From Hordeum vulgare subsp. vulgare (Eukaryota > Streptophyta > Magnoliopsida > Poales > Poaceae): a DNA stretch of 64,000 bases. The first letter of the stretch is position 1; each line of letters opens with the position of its first letter. The position numbers and the translations under genes were made by a program. The notes below the pieces were generated by a model, which was not told where the DNA came from, made no database searches, and worked only from the letters and a program-made list of their open reading frames with translations. The stretch lies in contig NC_058518.1 of assembly GCF_904849725.1 (NCBI RefSeq), forward strand, positions 212,300,741 to 212,364,740, in the 5' to 3' direction. Of the stretch, positions 23,248 to 36,300 are shown in pieces.

Positions 23248-23273
23248 TCAATATGCAACTAGTTGCATATTGA
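23248..23273 (+). other. Perfect 12-bp stem hairpin in the giant LTR (copy B)
   Basis: TCAATATGCAAC, spacer TA, exact reverse complement. The stem is identical to copy A (17036-17061) although the surrounding sequence has clearly diverged. Confidence 0.8.
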
Positions 23274-23933
23274 GCTTCATTTAATGTGTAGGAATTGATT
23301 GTTGTGTTTTGCCATAACATGTAGAATTAATTGAACATGCATCATATTAGTTTGCGCATCATTAGTTCCTCAAGCGTGTTGGAGTGTGAGGATTTGTTCG
23401 ATTACGCTGGTTAATCTACCTAGATACCACTACTATCATTATTATGCTAGTTGTCTCGTTTCTATCACTATGTCTCACTGCCTACCACCTGTTATGTCAA
23501 GCCTCCCAACATTGCCATGAAAAGCCTCTAACCCCTCCACATCCCAGCAAAACCTTGTTTGGCTATGTTACCGCTTGCTCAGCCTTCTTATAGCATTGCT
23601 CGTTGAAGGTGCACATGCTTTCCATCTGACAACATGGATTCCTTGTTATATCACTATATTATTGTAAATTAATTTAATGCACCTATCTACTTGGTAAAAG
23701 ATGGAAGGCTTGGCCTTCTAGCTCGGTGTTTTGTTCCATCTTTGCCACCCTAGTTACTTGTGTACCGGTGTTATGTTCCATAATTGAGTGCTCCTAACAT
23801 GCTTGGGGTTGTAATAGGGACCCCCTTGATATTTGTTTTGGGATTAAACTCATTTGGGAAGACCCACCATTGGTACTATATTTTCCAACATAATAATACT
23901 AAACATCCTTATTAAAACATATGGCATCATGAA

Positions 23934-26900
23934 TGTCGGGACCCCGATCCTAAGCCATTGGAATCCATCCTGTAACACATTGCATCCCTTTGCGGTCTCA
24001 CGCACCGTTATCCCCACGGCTAGCACCTTACCTTAGCCGGGACGTTTGCACCTTTTGACTCACGTATGCATTAGTGTTGCTAGCATTCCAATGTCAAAGA
24101 ACTCGGGTCGACATATCTAGTCATAAACTCAAGTGGCTCGTGTGTACAGAGACAGGCATACATAACCCAGCAAAGTAGGTGTCGGTCATCAGCGAGTGTA
24201 GACGAGTCGTAGCAAGCTACAAGGACTCCATTACACCACGTGAAATTTCCCGAAGGGACAGACACATCAACTAAGAAGGATACATGCCGGTCAACCAATG
24301 TGTCCGGAGCAGTAGCGAACTACCAAGGCTCCGTGGAATCACAAAGGGGCATTTCTCTGTATAGAGAGCTACTAAGGCATACGACTAGGTGTCGAATCCC
24401 ATCCATATCACAGTGCATCACACGTACGCATGACATATTAGATATGCATAGATACAACGAAAGCATCACAACATAACAATACAACATCACGACATTTATT
24501 TAGAAGACTCGGAAGAGTCTTGCACAATATGTTCATACAAGCAGGGGTCACACGACCCGACACTCAAAGTCATACAAACAAGTTATACAAACCAACGGAA
24601 GCCTAAAAGTTGTCTGAGTACAGACAGATGAAAGGATAAGGCATAAAGCCTGACTATCTACAGATCCCTTTTGAAAGGGGCCAGGTCGTAGCTGGGACAC
24701 CAGCTACTCGTCATCATCGATGTCTAGAAAGAACCCACATGTTGGCTTGTGGGTATCCTCTGCAACAATTATTAAGCAAACATGAGTACAAGAGTACTCA
24801 GCAAGACTTTAGAATAGATCTATCTACTCATGCTCAGGTATCAATAAAGGGGGTTGTGGTGTTTCAAGCAGTAAGCCAGCTTTGACTCTTGGCTAGAGAA
24901 ACTACATTTTTAAATAGTTTTAACAATTTTGATTTCTCGCACATGAGTCCACTAACTCCACAACAATATGCCATCATGGAATCATTCCCGTCTTCCTACG
25001 GAAATGCCATCCATGACACTCACTCTTATCTTGATACTTCTATGAGTAGCCATTAAAGTTATCTATGAACAAAATATGTCTCCAAGTAGTCCATATCCGT
25101 GGACGCGGCTATTCGAATAGATCATAACCCTGCAGGGGTGTACTTATTCACACACGCTCTCGCCACTTATCGCTATGTGCACGTCATGCACCTCGGCAAC
25201 CATCAAGCGGAAGCCCAGCGAGGGAGTCGGCCACGACCGTTAACCACATTAGTACCTAGTCTACGTTTATCGCCTATTTGAGAGTAACCCGCACGGAAGT
25301 CCGGCCGAGGTTTCCGCTACGGTCCCAAACGATGTGCGTAGGGTTCCCAAGCCCACCATGTGCGTGCCACTTGGTACACCGTGCCACTTTCTACCGCATC
25401 ATAGCCCACCTCTAAGGTCAGCACTATGCACGGCCTCCAGCATGACTATAAACACTAGAAACTACTTGCGACTCCTGGATCGAGTACTAGGCGATTAATA
25501 AGTCAAGCGGGGTCATATTGCCCAGCATGTGGTAGTATCTCGTCTTGGATTACATACACGGAACTCTGTTCCTAAGGACGGTTCCAATGAAACAACCCAC
25601 CATGTACTCCTACATAGCCTTTCATTGGTACCTTTACCAAATCAGGTTCCACAATTATTCCTTGTCACTAGAACACATTCATCCATTCCTGTTCTTCACC
25701 CAGATGAAACAGACCTGACACAGCTCTAGGCATAACAAGCATAGCAAGAATAAACACAGCATAGCTCAAGCATCTACCAGGTATGCTAGGTTGCATGGTT
25801 TGGCTATTTACTGTGACAATGATAGGTCATGCAAAGGAATAGGTTCAGCTACCGAAGTAAAGCATTTGAATTTTTTTTGTCCTAATGCAATAAGTGAGAG
25901 CAGGAGCAGGAACATGGGATTATATCGGGATGATCAAAAGGGTGCTTGCCTTGTTGCTCAGCACAGGGGTAATATCCGTCAGTCGGATATTTAGTCGTAT
26001 CCGGAGGGGCGGGGCCTACCAGAATAACAACATTCAATTAATAGCAATCATATGCAACAATCGTGATGCATGAACATGGGATGAATTGAAAAGTGATTTG
26101 ATTCAGCATGGTTGGTAAAACCTTAGTTTGCATCTGGTTTGAAATCCAAATTCAAATCTCATTTGAAATAGCATATTTATCTTAATCATTTAATTGATTT
26201 GACCTGATGCTGTTTCATAACTTTGTTTTTCATGCATGAAAGTAGCACCATTGTGTTCATTGAATTTTTCTAATCAGTTTGCATATATTATTTGTCAAAC
26301 TTGGAGTTATAATCAATTTTCTATGAATTTCCACAGTTTGCACTTATTCTGGAATTGTTTTAAAACCAGAATTGAATTTATTGCATTAGCATGACATCAG
26401 CAGGTCAACTGGCCGTTTGAAAGTCAAACCTAACCAGTGGGACCCACTCGTCAGTGACTCTGGCCAGAAATTAGTTAACTTTAAACTTAATTAGGTATTT
26501 AATAGGACTAGACCCACATGTCAGTTTTTGATTAACTTTTAATATAATTTTTATTTTTATTTTTACTAATCTTAATTAGCCAGGGGGTTGGCCCCACTTG
26601 CCAGTGACTCAGGGGAGTCAACCCCACCGGCGATGGGGTCAAACCCACCGGCGACGAGGCTCCGGTGACCACCAGAACGGCAGAGGGCATCGGGGTTCTG
26701 CTTCCGGCGACCAAACGAGCGATGGAGGGACTCAAACGATCGGCCACTCAACCGCGAGCAAGATGGAGCAAGCCTCGGGGACTGAGATGACCGGAATCGA
26801 CGCCGGCGACGAGATTGGCGGCTGTCGGAGCACGGCCATCGTCGAGGTCATCAAAATCGAGCGCAAAACGCGCGGGGTTGGGATCCTAGAGCATCTACGC

Positions 26901-27995
26901 GACGAGCTGGAGCTGTTGAAGGCCTCGGATGAACCAACCGGTCACCGTAGGATCAGCAGTGACGAGCTACAGCGGCGGTCCTCGTCGGGCTCCGGTGAAT
27001 CTGGGCCTAGAGTTCGAGATCGAGAGGGAACACGAGGGGGAAAGCATCCTGGGCTCACTGGGAGTGCAGGGGCGTCGAGGGCATACTCGGGGACGACCTG
27101 GGGAGGGAGAACGACGGCGGCGAGCTCCGGGGATCCGAGGAGGAAGACGATGGCGTCGGGGTGATGCAGGGCTCGGGGGCTCTTCTCCTTTGGAAGGGAC
27201 GACCAGCTCGATGAGGCGGAGCGAACGGCGTGCTCGAGGAGACTTCCGATGGCCAGAGACGATGGCTAGCTCGAGCTCTTGCTTGGGCTCTAATGGCGGC
27301 CGAGAGGGACAGGGGAGAGAGCGCGAATGGGGAGAGGATGAGGACGGGAATGGATTCGGGAGGGTTATCCCCTTGCGGCCAGTGCGAAGGGGCGGCCCGG
27401 CAGGACCGCAGGTGCGTGGCCGCGCCGGAGGGAGCGACGGCCACCTCCTGCTCCCGACTGGCAGGAGGTAGACGACAGGGCAGGAGCTGGGCCGGGCCAG
27501 GTGAGTGAGGTATAAGGTTTTTCTCATTTCTTTTCTTTCCCAGTTTCTGTTTTATGTTTTCTGACTTGGTTTTGTTTTATTTTTGGCTCCAAACTATTTC
27601 TAAAATAGTTTGAAAAATGCTGGGGTGTTATTTGGAATATTTCCAAACACATATAAAAGTTTCAACATTTTATGAGAATCTGAAATATTTGGAATCGAAT
27701 ATATAATTGATTTCAGTGACTTTTATATTTAAAATAAAATGCCAAGAGCATTTTGAAAATATATTTCACCCTTGATATTTTATTTCCAAGAATTATCAAA
27801 AAAGATGAACTTTTATGTTGGCCATTTTGGGTTCATTGATTTGTCACCAATTTTGAATTGTTTTGAAAATAGAGTTGCTAGGGTTTGCTTTTGTTTTCAT
27901 TTCTTTCCTTTTAATTTATTCCATTTCTTTGGATGCAAAGAATAAGACATGATCACAATCTTGTTAAACTCTATTAGGGATTCAGGGATGTGACA
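23934..27995 (-). repeat. 3' LTR of element Z
   Basis: Starts TGTCGGGACCCCGATCC on the plus strand and ends GGGATGTGACA. It is collinear with 33348-37356. It includes a GC-rich block at about 26590-27510 flanked by AT-rich DNA. Several ORFs there (for example 27055-27444 and 26967-27527, minus) are open only because of composition, though a 129-residue frame is present in both LTRs. Confidence 0.92.
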
Positions 27996-28012
27996 ACTCA
28001 CCCCCGCTCAAA
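27996..28012 (-). other. Polypurine tract of element Z
   Basis: On the minus strand TTTGAGCGGGGGTGAGT lies directly before the 3' LTR start TGTCACATCC. It follows closely on the integrase C-terminal residues (LRTRFF). Confidence 0.8.
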
Positions 28013-29037
28013 AGAATCTCGTCCTGAGATTTGGAAGTCGTCGGGAATAGTGTGGGATACTCAAGTCGAAGACCATCCTATCTTTCCAATGTTGCCTCTT
28101 TTTCAAAATGATTTGACCATTGAACTTTAAGAAACTTGAGATTTCGACGTTGAGTGGTACGATCAGCTTGATCAAGAATACGAACAGGGTATTCTCGGTA
28201 TGAAAGGTTATCTTGGAGATCAAGCGTTTTGTGGTCCACTTCACGGATAGGATCCGAAAAGCAACGCCTAAGAGCATATCTTCTAGGATTTGATTTACTC
28301 TTTCTACTTGACCACTTGATTGAGGATGGAAAGCGGTGCTAAAAGATAGGTGAGTCCCCATTGCATTCTAAAAACTTTCCCAGAAGCGACGTAAAAATAC
28401 TTCCACGGTCTGAGTTAATCTCCAAAGGAACACCATGAAGAGACACTATTCGAGAGATATATAACTGTGCTAGCTGGCTAGCTGTTATACTCTCACGAGC
28501 TGGAAGAAACTGAGCTACTTTGGAGAGACGGTCAATGACCACAAAGATAGAATTCTTTCCTTTCTTGGTCTTGGGAAATCTAGTGATGAAATCCATACTG
28601 ACTTTATCCCACTTCCATTCAGGAATAGCTAAAGGTTGAAGGGTGCCAACAGGCCTTTGATGTTCTACCTTAACTCAACGACAAACGTCGTATTTAGCAA
28701 CGAACTCAGCAATTTTTCTCTTCATCCTAGTCCACCAAAACCTCTGGCGTAGGTCCTGATACATCTTAGTACTACCAGGATGAATGGTGAGAGGAGAATC
28801 ATGAGCCTCCCTAAGGATCAACTACCTTAGATGTGGATTCTTAGGAACCACTAGATGATTCTGGAAGAACACAACATCTTGATCATTCATGGAGAATTCC
28901 TTAGCGTTTCCGCTAATAATATTCTCCTTGATCCATGATATACCCTTATCATGCTTTTGGCCAGCTATGATTTGATCCCTAAGAGTAGGTTTCGCCACCA
29001 GATTGGAAAGGAATCCTTGATTAACAATGTGAAGAGT
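28008..29037 (-). pseudogene. Integrase region of element Z
   Basis: It inserts the cDNA into the genome. The zinc-binding part (about 28830-28690) shows a histidine pair (HDSPLTIH), but the usual C-x2-C reads YDVC and is followed by a stop, so one ligand is lost. The core spans 28596 to about 28290: MDFITRFPKTKKGK (first Asp), NSDRGSIFTS (second Asp), and after a frameshift at about 28350, FHPQSSGQVERVNQILEDM (Glu), so the D, D, E triad is preserved. Homology fades in 28220-28030, then returns in the tail RTRFF. Multiple stops make it non-functional. Confidence 0.85.
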
Positions 29038-29540
29038 TAACTTCCGAAATTCCTCATAGAGATGTGGTTGACCTCATTTAGCATCAGATTGTTACAATAA
29101 GAATTACGACTTAGTGCATCAGCCATGACATTGGCCTTCCCCGGGGTGTAAGTTATCCCTAAGTCGTAATCTGTGATCAACTCAACCCACCGTCTTTGCC
29201 TGAGATTCAAATCCGGCTGGGTGAAGATATATTTCAGACTTTGGTGATAAGTGAATATTTCACAACGATTACGAAGAAGGTAATGTCGCCAGGTTTTAAG
29301 TGCATGGACTACAGCTGCAAGCTCAAGATCATATGTGGGATAATTATCCTCATGTGGACGCAACTGTCGAGATGCGTATGCAATCACATGACAATCCTGC
29401 ATGAGAATGCAACCTAATCCATCTCGCGAGGCGTCGCAATAGATACCAAAGTCCTTCGAAAAATCTGGTGGTAGCAACATAGGTGCAGAAGTCAGGTGTC
29501 TTTTCAGTTCCTGAAAACTATGCTCAACTATGGTGTCCAC
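29037..29540 (-). pseudogene. RNase H domain of element Z
   Basis: It removes the RNA strand during reverse transcription. Readable motifs are [14 protein letters not shown] (first Asp), [13 protein letters not shown] (Glu) and [10 protein letters not shown] (fourth acid). The third acid normally found in FTDHQSLKY is replaced by Tyr (FTYHQSLKY). A frameshift at about 29530 separates it from RT; the C-terminus runs into the integrase linker. Confidence 0.88.
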
Positions 29541-30098
29541 TCGAACTTTTTATCTTTCTTGAGGAGTTCAGTTAGAGGCTTGGCAACCTTGGAGAAGTTC
29601 TCGACAAAGCGGCGACAATAGCTCGCTAGTCCAAGAAAACTCCTAACTTGCTTAACCGATTCAGGTTGCATCCAATCAAGGACGGCTTGAACTCTCTCGG
29701 GGTTGACAGCAATACCCTTACCAGAGATTACGTGGCCTAGATAGGTCACTCCTGGTAACAAAAATTCACATTTTGAAAACTTGGCATAAAGGCGATGCTC
29801 TTGAAGTTTCATCAATACCAGCCTTAGATGCTCGGCATGTTCTTGTTCGTTCTTTGTGTACATGAGAATATCATCGAGGTATACCACGATGAATTTATCC
29901 AAGTACTCCATGAAGATTGAATTCATCAAGCGAGAGAAGGTGGCTGGGGCATTGGTTAAACCGAAGGACATGACGGAGTACTCGTATTGGCCATAACGAG
30001 TGACAAAAGCCATTTTTGGAATGTCCCTGTTCTTGATCTGGATTTGATGGCAACCCAACCACAAATCCATTTTGGAGAAGACTCACGATCCAGCGAGC
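29528..30098 (-). pseudogene. Reverse transcriptase palm and thumb of element Z
   Basis: Continues the RT that begins in the frame 31777-30098 after a stop at about 30098 and a further disruption. It contains [32 protein letters not shown], the catalytic box YLDDIL, the LGHVIS motif, and the [14 protein letters not shown] connection. The active-site aspartates are intact, so inactivation is by stops and frameshifts rather than by loss of the core. Confidence 0.9.
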
Positions 30099-31986
30099 TA
30101 ATCATACAGATCATTCATCCTGGGGAGCGGATACTTGTTCTTTATAGTGACGAGGTTCACTGGTCGATAATCTACAACCATCCGATCGGTTCCATCCTTC
30201 TTCTTGACGAAGATGACGGGACAAGCCCAAGCAGAAGAGCTAGGACGAATGAATCCTTTATTAAAGGCCTCATCTAGTTGTTTCTTAAGTTCGGCTAGCT
30301 CCAGGGCTGCCATCTTATAAGGTCTTCTGGCTATTGGGATAGTTCGTGGAACAAGGTCTATCACAAACTCTACATCCCTGCCAGGTGGAATTCCTGGCAG
30401 TTCTTCTAGAAAAACATCCGAAAAGTCATGGACTACTGGAATGTCTTCGAGTTTTGAAAGAGGGTTGGCATTGAGGGAATAGAGTTGGCATTTGGTAACT
30501 CGAGTAGAGACATTGACTATCTCACCCGAGGGATGGGTAAGCTGAATATTTCTATAATGAGTATCAATCTTGGCATAATGAGTTGACATCCAATCCATAC
30601 CCAAGATGATATTGATGTCCGAAGATTTCAGGGCTATCAAAGATGCTAGAAAAACTAGCCTGTCAACTAGGATTTCATTATCATAGGTTATCCCGGAGGT
30701 TTGCCACTTACTACCTGGGGTTTGAACAACTAATGGGATTGGCATATCACAAAAGGACATGTTATGCAACTGTGCATAACTTTCGGAAATGAAAGAATGG
30801 GATGACCCAATGTCAAAAAGGACAGACGTTGGGTGATGATTTACGAGGGGCGTACCCCAAATGACCTCGGGATCCTCTGCAACTTCTTCTGCTGAAACAT
30901 AATTCACGTGGCCACGTGCAGGAGTTGGCTTCACATAGTAAGCTTTGCCCGACTTGCCTTGCCCAACGGACTTTCCAGGTTGCTTGGCACCTATATTCTG
31001 GGGACACTCTCCTGAGTAGCGCCCTGGTTCTCCACACTTGTAACAGATCACCTGATTGGCCCGTGGTGCAGTATTGCTAGCTGGACCACCATAGGTCTTT
31101 GCTGGAGGATTGGTCTGGTTTTCCTGAGGCGCCACATAGGATGGCCTCGAGGTATATCTTGGCGGCAGAGAGCTATTTGGGACCCACAGCCTGCGTTTTG
31201 CAAATGCGGAACCAGATGAGGAGCCAGAGTCACGAGAGTGCTTCTTCGTGGCTTCATAGTCAGTATGACCAGTCTCGGCACTAATTGCCTTGTTGACAAG
31301 AGCTTGAAAGCTTGTACATTCGTGGAGGCGCAGGTCACGACAAAGTTCAGGGCTCACACCCTTGCGGAATCTTGCTTGTTTCTTGGCATCAGTTGACACC
31401 TCTTCAGTTGCGTAGCGAGCGAGATTACCGAACTCATGGCTATAAGCATCCATGGTCAACTTTCCTTGGGTGAAGGCACAGGATTCCTCTCTCTTACCGT
31501 CCATCAGACCCATTGGAATGTGGTGCACACGGAAGGTTGCACTGAAGTCTGCCCATGTGGTTGTTGGTCCAGCAGGACGCATAGCTTCAAAATTCTCCCA
31601 CCATAGATTGGCGGGTCCTTCCAGAAAGTATGCCGCAAAGGTCACCTTGTCGGTCTCAGAAACATTGGCAGTGCGAATCTTGCGTGATATACTGCACAAC
31701 CAGTCATCAGCGTCGAGAGGATCGACGGAGTGATGGAATTTCGGGGGATTCAACTTCACGAAGTCATTGAGGGACACTGCATCATTTTGCGGCTGACGAG
31801 TCGTATTTTGCTCAATAGCTCTAGCAGACGGTTGGTCTCTCTTTTGTTTCTTTCCGCCTCAAGCATAACTTCCATCAGAGAAGGCGGGTGAGGCAATTCC
31901 TCCTGCGATGCCTGACTACCCTCTCCCTGCACATGGGTAGGGGCACGGTTGAGCCTGGTGAACACCATCCTGACAAACAAACTCAC
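30098..31986 (-). pseudogene. gag-pol: Gag, protease and start of RT of element Z
   Basis: The gag start is near 31968 (MVFTRLNRAP); one frameshift at about 31815 leads into a 559-residue frame (31777-30098). This has a gag core ([14 protein letters not shown]), a zinc knuckle at residues 245-258 where the histidine of CX2CX4HX4C is Arg ([10 protein letters not shown]), a protease site at 322-324 reading DIG instead of DTG/DSG ([10 protein letters not shown]), the second block ILGMDW, and the RT N-terminus (PIARRPYKM ... DYRPVN). A stop at the end cuts RT before its active site. Gag-pro-pol was therefore originally one frame. Confidence 0.92.
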
Positions 31987-32313
31987 AGCTTAGACTAATA
32001 TCAACATGAATACTACCTATGGATTAAGAATGCACTGAACACATGGAATGCGGAAATGAACATCCGAACAACATGGTAACAAGCAACTGCTATATATACA
32101 CCATGGTTCATACACACCATTACATAGTTCAGTACAACCTCAACAGAAGAGAAAACTACTGAAAAGATCATACTACTCATCAGAGGTTTTACAAGTTTCC
32201 TATACATTATTTATCTATGCCTCCAGAACTCATCTTACGACATAAGCGTACTCCACAAGACACACAGGACTATGGAAGTACATCTACTACCATACTACTC
32301 TTCCACTCACGGT

Positions 32314-32760
32314 TCAGGCATCCACATAAAACATCTCATAAAGGTTGCCTCCATGGCCTGGGAGCTCAACCTGCGGATCAGGAAATACTCGAGCGTGAGA
32401 CCCCTGGGAACCGTAAGGACACAGGTGTGGCCTTGGTCCCCTGACTGGTGGTAGTAGAGGTCCCCGAAGAGGGGTGACTCCTCCTATAGCAGGCCAGTCA
32501 ACATGAGCTGGAAGATGGGTCCTAACAGGGTTCAACATCTCCATATCTCCATACCCTGTCTGGACTACAGGTGCCAGTTGTGTCAAATCCGTCCACACAC
32601 AGGCACATGTAGCATAGAGCTCCATGCGAAGGGCACGAGCATCTCTATCTCTATTCTCTAACATCTCAGCGGTGGACTGCAGCAGCGGATCCTCCATGCG
32701 AAGGGCACGAGCATCTCTATCTCTATTCCCTAACAGTGCACAGGTACTAACTCTGGTTGA
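32314..32760 (-). CDS. Small ORF upstream of gag in element Z (function unknown)
   Basis: A 127-residue frame (32697-32314) lies between PBS and gag in the sense orientation. It has no recognised domain. The N-terminal part, MLENRDRDARALRMELYA, is charged and helical in character; the rest is Pro/Gly-rich. A 72-bp direct repeat (units starting 32621 and 32693) duplicates the NRDRDARALRME coding segment in frame and extends the frame upstream. Chance cannot be excluded because the leader is long (about 1.3 kb) and only one copy of the internal region is present. Confidence 0.35.
   Translation of the reverse strand, partial: STRVSTCALLGNRDRDARALRMEDPLLQSTAEMLENRDRDARALRMELYATCACVWTDLTQLAPVVQTGYGDMEMLNPVRTHLPAHVDWPAIGGVTPLRGPLLPPVRGPRPHLCPYGSQGSHARVFPDPQVELPGHGGNLYEMFYVDA
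32621..32735. repeat. 72-bp direct duplication in the element Z leader
   Basis: Two nearly identical ~41-base cores (TCCATGCGAAGGGCACGAGC...) start at 32621 and 32693, differing by one base. The period of 72 is a multiple of three. Confidence 0.85.
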
Positions 32761-33331
32761 AATCCCGGTACTGCTCCTCCACTGTATACTCTAGGTACCA
32801 GCACCGGCTACTGACATCATCGTGACCAGCATGGCCGTGTGACCCGGCACATCAATGCACCTAGTCAGATGGACCACCTGACGAGAAGGACGGCCAGGCA
32901 TATGAAAATAGAGAGTAATGCAAAAGGCATTAGAGCTCTGGAGATAAAATTAGGCAGCATAACGGTTGTAAATGCTCAAAAATAATTTTGAGACAACCCA
33001 CAAAAGATAGGATAACATAACCACTCAACTATCAAGTTCAATTCCATGGTCATCAAAACTTATTCTCTTTTCCTTGGAACAAAAGAAACTCAGAGTAACT
33101 CTCGACTCATTGTCCTACAATCTACCAATTAGTAATACACGATCCTGAGAGAAAGATAAGTAACCTAGTTCTTAATCCCCGCAGAAAAGACGAGGATGAC
33201 CAGAATAGAATGACTTGAGAAGAGAAGCAAGAATCTTACGTTCCCTTCCACAAACAATTCCCTCATATATAACTAAAGCAATTCTAGACTCAACTTCGAC
33301 CAGTTTGGTTGATAATCTTATAGTCAGTCAC

Positions 33332-33343
33332 GCTCTGATACCA
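33332..33343 (-). other. Primer binding site of element Z (initiator Met tRNA)
   Basis: The minus strand reads TGGTATCAGAGC, an exact match to the common plant tRNA-iMet PBS, 4 bases inside the 5' LTR end (33348). Confidence 0.95.
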
Positions 33344-33347
33344 ACGC

Positions 33348-36300
33348 TGTCGGGACCCCGATCCTAAGCCATAGGAATCCAGCCTGTAACACATTGCATC
33401 CCTTTGCGGTCTCACGCACGGTTATCCCCATGGTTGCCACCTTACCTTAGCTGGGACGTTTGCACCTTTTGACTCACGTATGCATTAGTGTCGCTAGCAT
33501 TCCAATGTCAAAGAACCCATGTCGATATATCTAGTCATACACTCAAGTGGCTCGTCTGTATAGAGACAGGCATACATAACCCAGCAAAGCAGGTGTCGGT
33601 CATCAGCGAGAGTAGACGAGTCGTGGCAAGCTACAAGGACTCCATTACACCGCGTGACATTTCCCCGAAGGGACAGACACAACTACTAAGAAGGATACAT
33701 GCCGGTCAACCAATGTGTCCGGAGCAGTAGCGAACTACCAAGGCTCGGTGGAATCACAAAGGGACATTTCTCTATATAGAGAGCTACTAAGGCATACGAC
33801 TAGGTGTCGAATCCCATACATATCACAGTGCATCACACGTACTTATGACATACTAGATATGCATAGATACAACAATGGCATCACAACATAACCATACAAC
33901 ATCACGACATTTATTTAGAAGACTCGGAAGAGTCTTTCATAATATGTTCATACAAGCAGGGGTCACACGACCCGACACTCAAAGTCATACAAACAAGTGA
34001 TACAAACCAACGTAAGCATAAAAGTCATCTGAGTACAAACAGACGAAAGGATAAGGCATAAAGCCTGACTATCTACAGATCCCTTCTGAAAGGGGCCAGG
34101 TCGTAGATGGGACACCAACTACTCGTCATCATCGATGTCTAGAAAGAACCCACCTGTTGGCTCGTGGGTATCCTCTGCAAGAATTATTAAGCAAACATGA
34201 GTACAAGAGTACTCAGCAAGACTTTAGAACAGATCTATCTACTCATGCTCAGGTATCAATAAAGGGGGTTGTGGTGTTTCATTCATCAAGCCAGCTTTGA
34301 CTCTTGGCTAGACAAACTACATTTTAAAATAGTGTTAACAACTTTGATTTCTCGCACACGAGTCCACTAACTCCACAACAATACACCATCATGGAATCAG
34401 TCCCGTCTTCCTACGGAAATGACATCCATGACACTCACTCTTATCTTGATACTTTTATGAGTAGCCATTAAAGTTGTCTATGAACAACATATGTCTCCAA
34501 GTAGTCCATATCCGGGAACGCGGCTATTCTAATAGATCATAACCCTGCAGGGGTGTACTTATTCACACACGCTCTCGCCACTTACCGCTATCTGCACGTC
34601 ATGCACCTCGGCAACCTTCAAGCGGAAGCCCAGCAAGGGAGTCGGCCACAACCGTTAGCCACATTAGTACCTAGTCCAGGTTTATCGCCTATTTGAGAGT
34701 AACCCGCATGGAAGTTCGGCCGAGGTTTCCACCACGATCCCAAAAGATGTGCAGAGGGTTCCCAAGCCCACCATCCGGGTGCCACTTGGTACACCGTGCC
34801 ACTGCCTACCGCATCATAGCCAACCTCTAAGGTCAGCACTATGCACAGCCTCCAGCATGACTATAAACACCAGAAACTACTTGCGACTCCTGGATCGAGT
34901 ACTAGGTCATTAATAAGTCGAGCGGGGTCATATTTCAGGGCCCAGCATGTGGTAGTATCGTTTCTTGGATTACATACACGGAACTCAGTTCCTAAGGACG
35001 GTTCCAATGAAACAACCTGCCATGTACTCCTACATAGCTTTTCATCGGTACCATTACCAAATCAGGTTCCACACTTATTCCTTGTCACTAGAACACATTC
35101 ATCCATTCATGTTCATCACCCAGATGAAACAGACCTGACACAACTGTAGGCATAGCAAGCATAGCAGGAATAAACACATCACAGCTCAAGCATCTACCAG
35201 GTATGCTAGGTTGCATGGTTTGGCTATTTACTGTGACAATGACAGGTCATGCAAAGGAATAGGTTCAGCTACCGAAGTAAAGCATTTGAAATATTTTTGT
35301 CGTAATGCAATAAGTGGGAGCAGGAGCAGGAACATGGGATTATATCGGGACATCAAAAGGGTGCTTGCCTTGTTGCTCAACAGAGGGGTAATATCCGTCA
35401 GTTGGATATTAAGTCGTATCCGGAGGGGCGGGGCCTACCGGAATAACAACATTCAATTAATAGCAATCATATGCAACAATCATGATGCATGAACATGGCA
35501 TGAACTGAAAAGTGATATGATTAAGTGTGGTTGGTAAAACCTTAGTTTGCATCTGGTTTCACAACGAAATTCAAACATTATTTGAAATAGCATATTTATC
35601 TTAATCATTTAATAATTGATTTGACCTGATGTTGTTTCATAACTTTGTTTTTCATGCATGAAAGTAGCACCATTGTGTTCATTGAATTTTTCTCATCAAT
35701 TTGCATATATTATTTGTCAAATTTGGAGTTATAATCAATTTGCACTTATTCTGGAATTAATTTAAAACCAGAATTGAATTTATTGCATCAGCATGACATC
35801 AGCAGGTCAGCTGGCCGTTTGAAAGTCAAACCTTACCAGTGGGACCCACTAGTCAGTGACTCTGGCCAGAAATTAGTTATGTTTAAACTTAATTAGGTAT
35901 TTAACAGGGCTGGACCCACATGTCAGTGTCTGATTAATTTTTAATATCATTATTGTTTTTATTCTTACTAATCTTAATTAGCCAGGGGCTGGCCCCACTT
36001 TCCAGTGACTCAGGGGAGTCAACCCCACCGGCGATGCGGTCAAACCCACCGGCGACGAGGCTCCGACGACCACCAGAACGGCGGAGGGCTTCGGGATTGT
36101 GCTTCCAGCTACCAAACGAATGGCGGAGGGGCTCAAACGATCAACCACTCGACCGCTAGCAAGATGGAGCAAGCCTCGGGGACTGAGATGACCGGAATCA
36201 ACGCGAGGTCATCAAAATCGAGAGCAAAACGTGCGGGGTTGGGCTCCTAGAGCATCTACGCGATGAGCTGGAGCTGTTGAAGGCCTCGGATGGACCAACC

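Larger units (their letters stand above)
20866..23933 (+). repeat. 5' LTR of element Y, first part (copy B of the giant LTR)
   Basis: Aligns with 14363-17800 of the solo LTR and with 42085-42612 of copy C at its start. It lacks the TGT... start because a Fatima-like LTR abuts it. It has TATATATA, a GC-rich block (about 21290-22180), a long T-rich stretch, both conserved hairpins, and the exon-like block near 23370-23420, here broken by changes. It is interrupted at 23933 by element Z, with ATGAA (23929-23933) as left target copy. Confidence 0.85.

Noticed and set aside
26598..27527. ORFs in the GC-rich part of the element Z LTRs (e.g. 26967-27527 -, 26929-27471 +; also 36290-36888)
   Set aside because: Overlapping frames on both strands with no domain; presence in both LTRs only reflects that the LTRs were identical at insertion.
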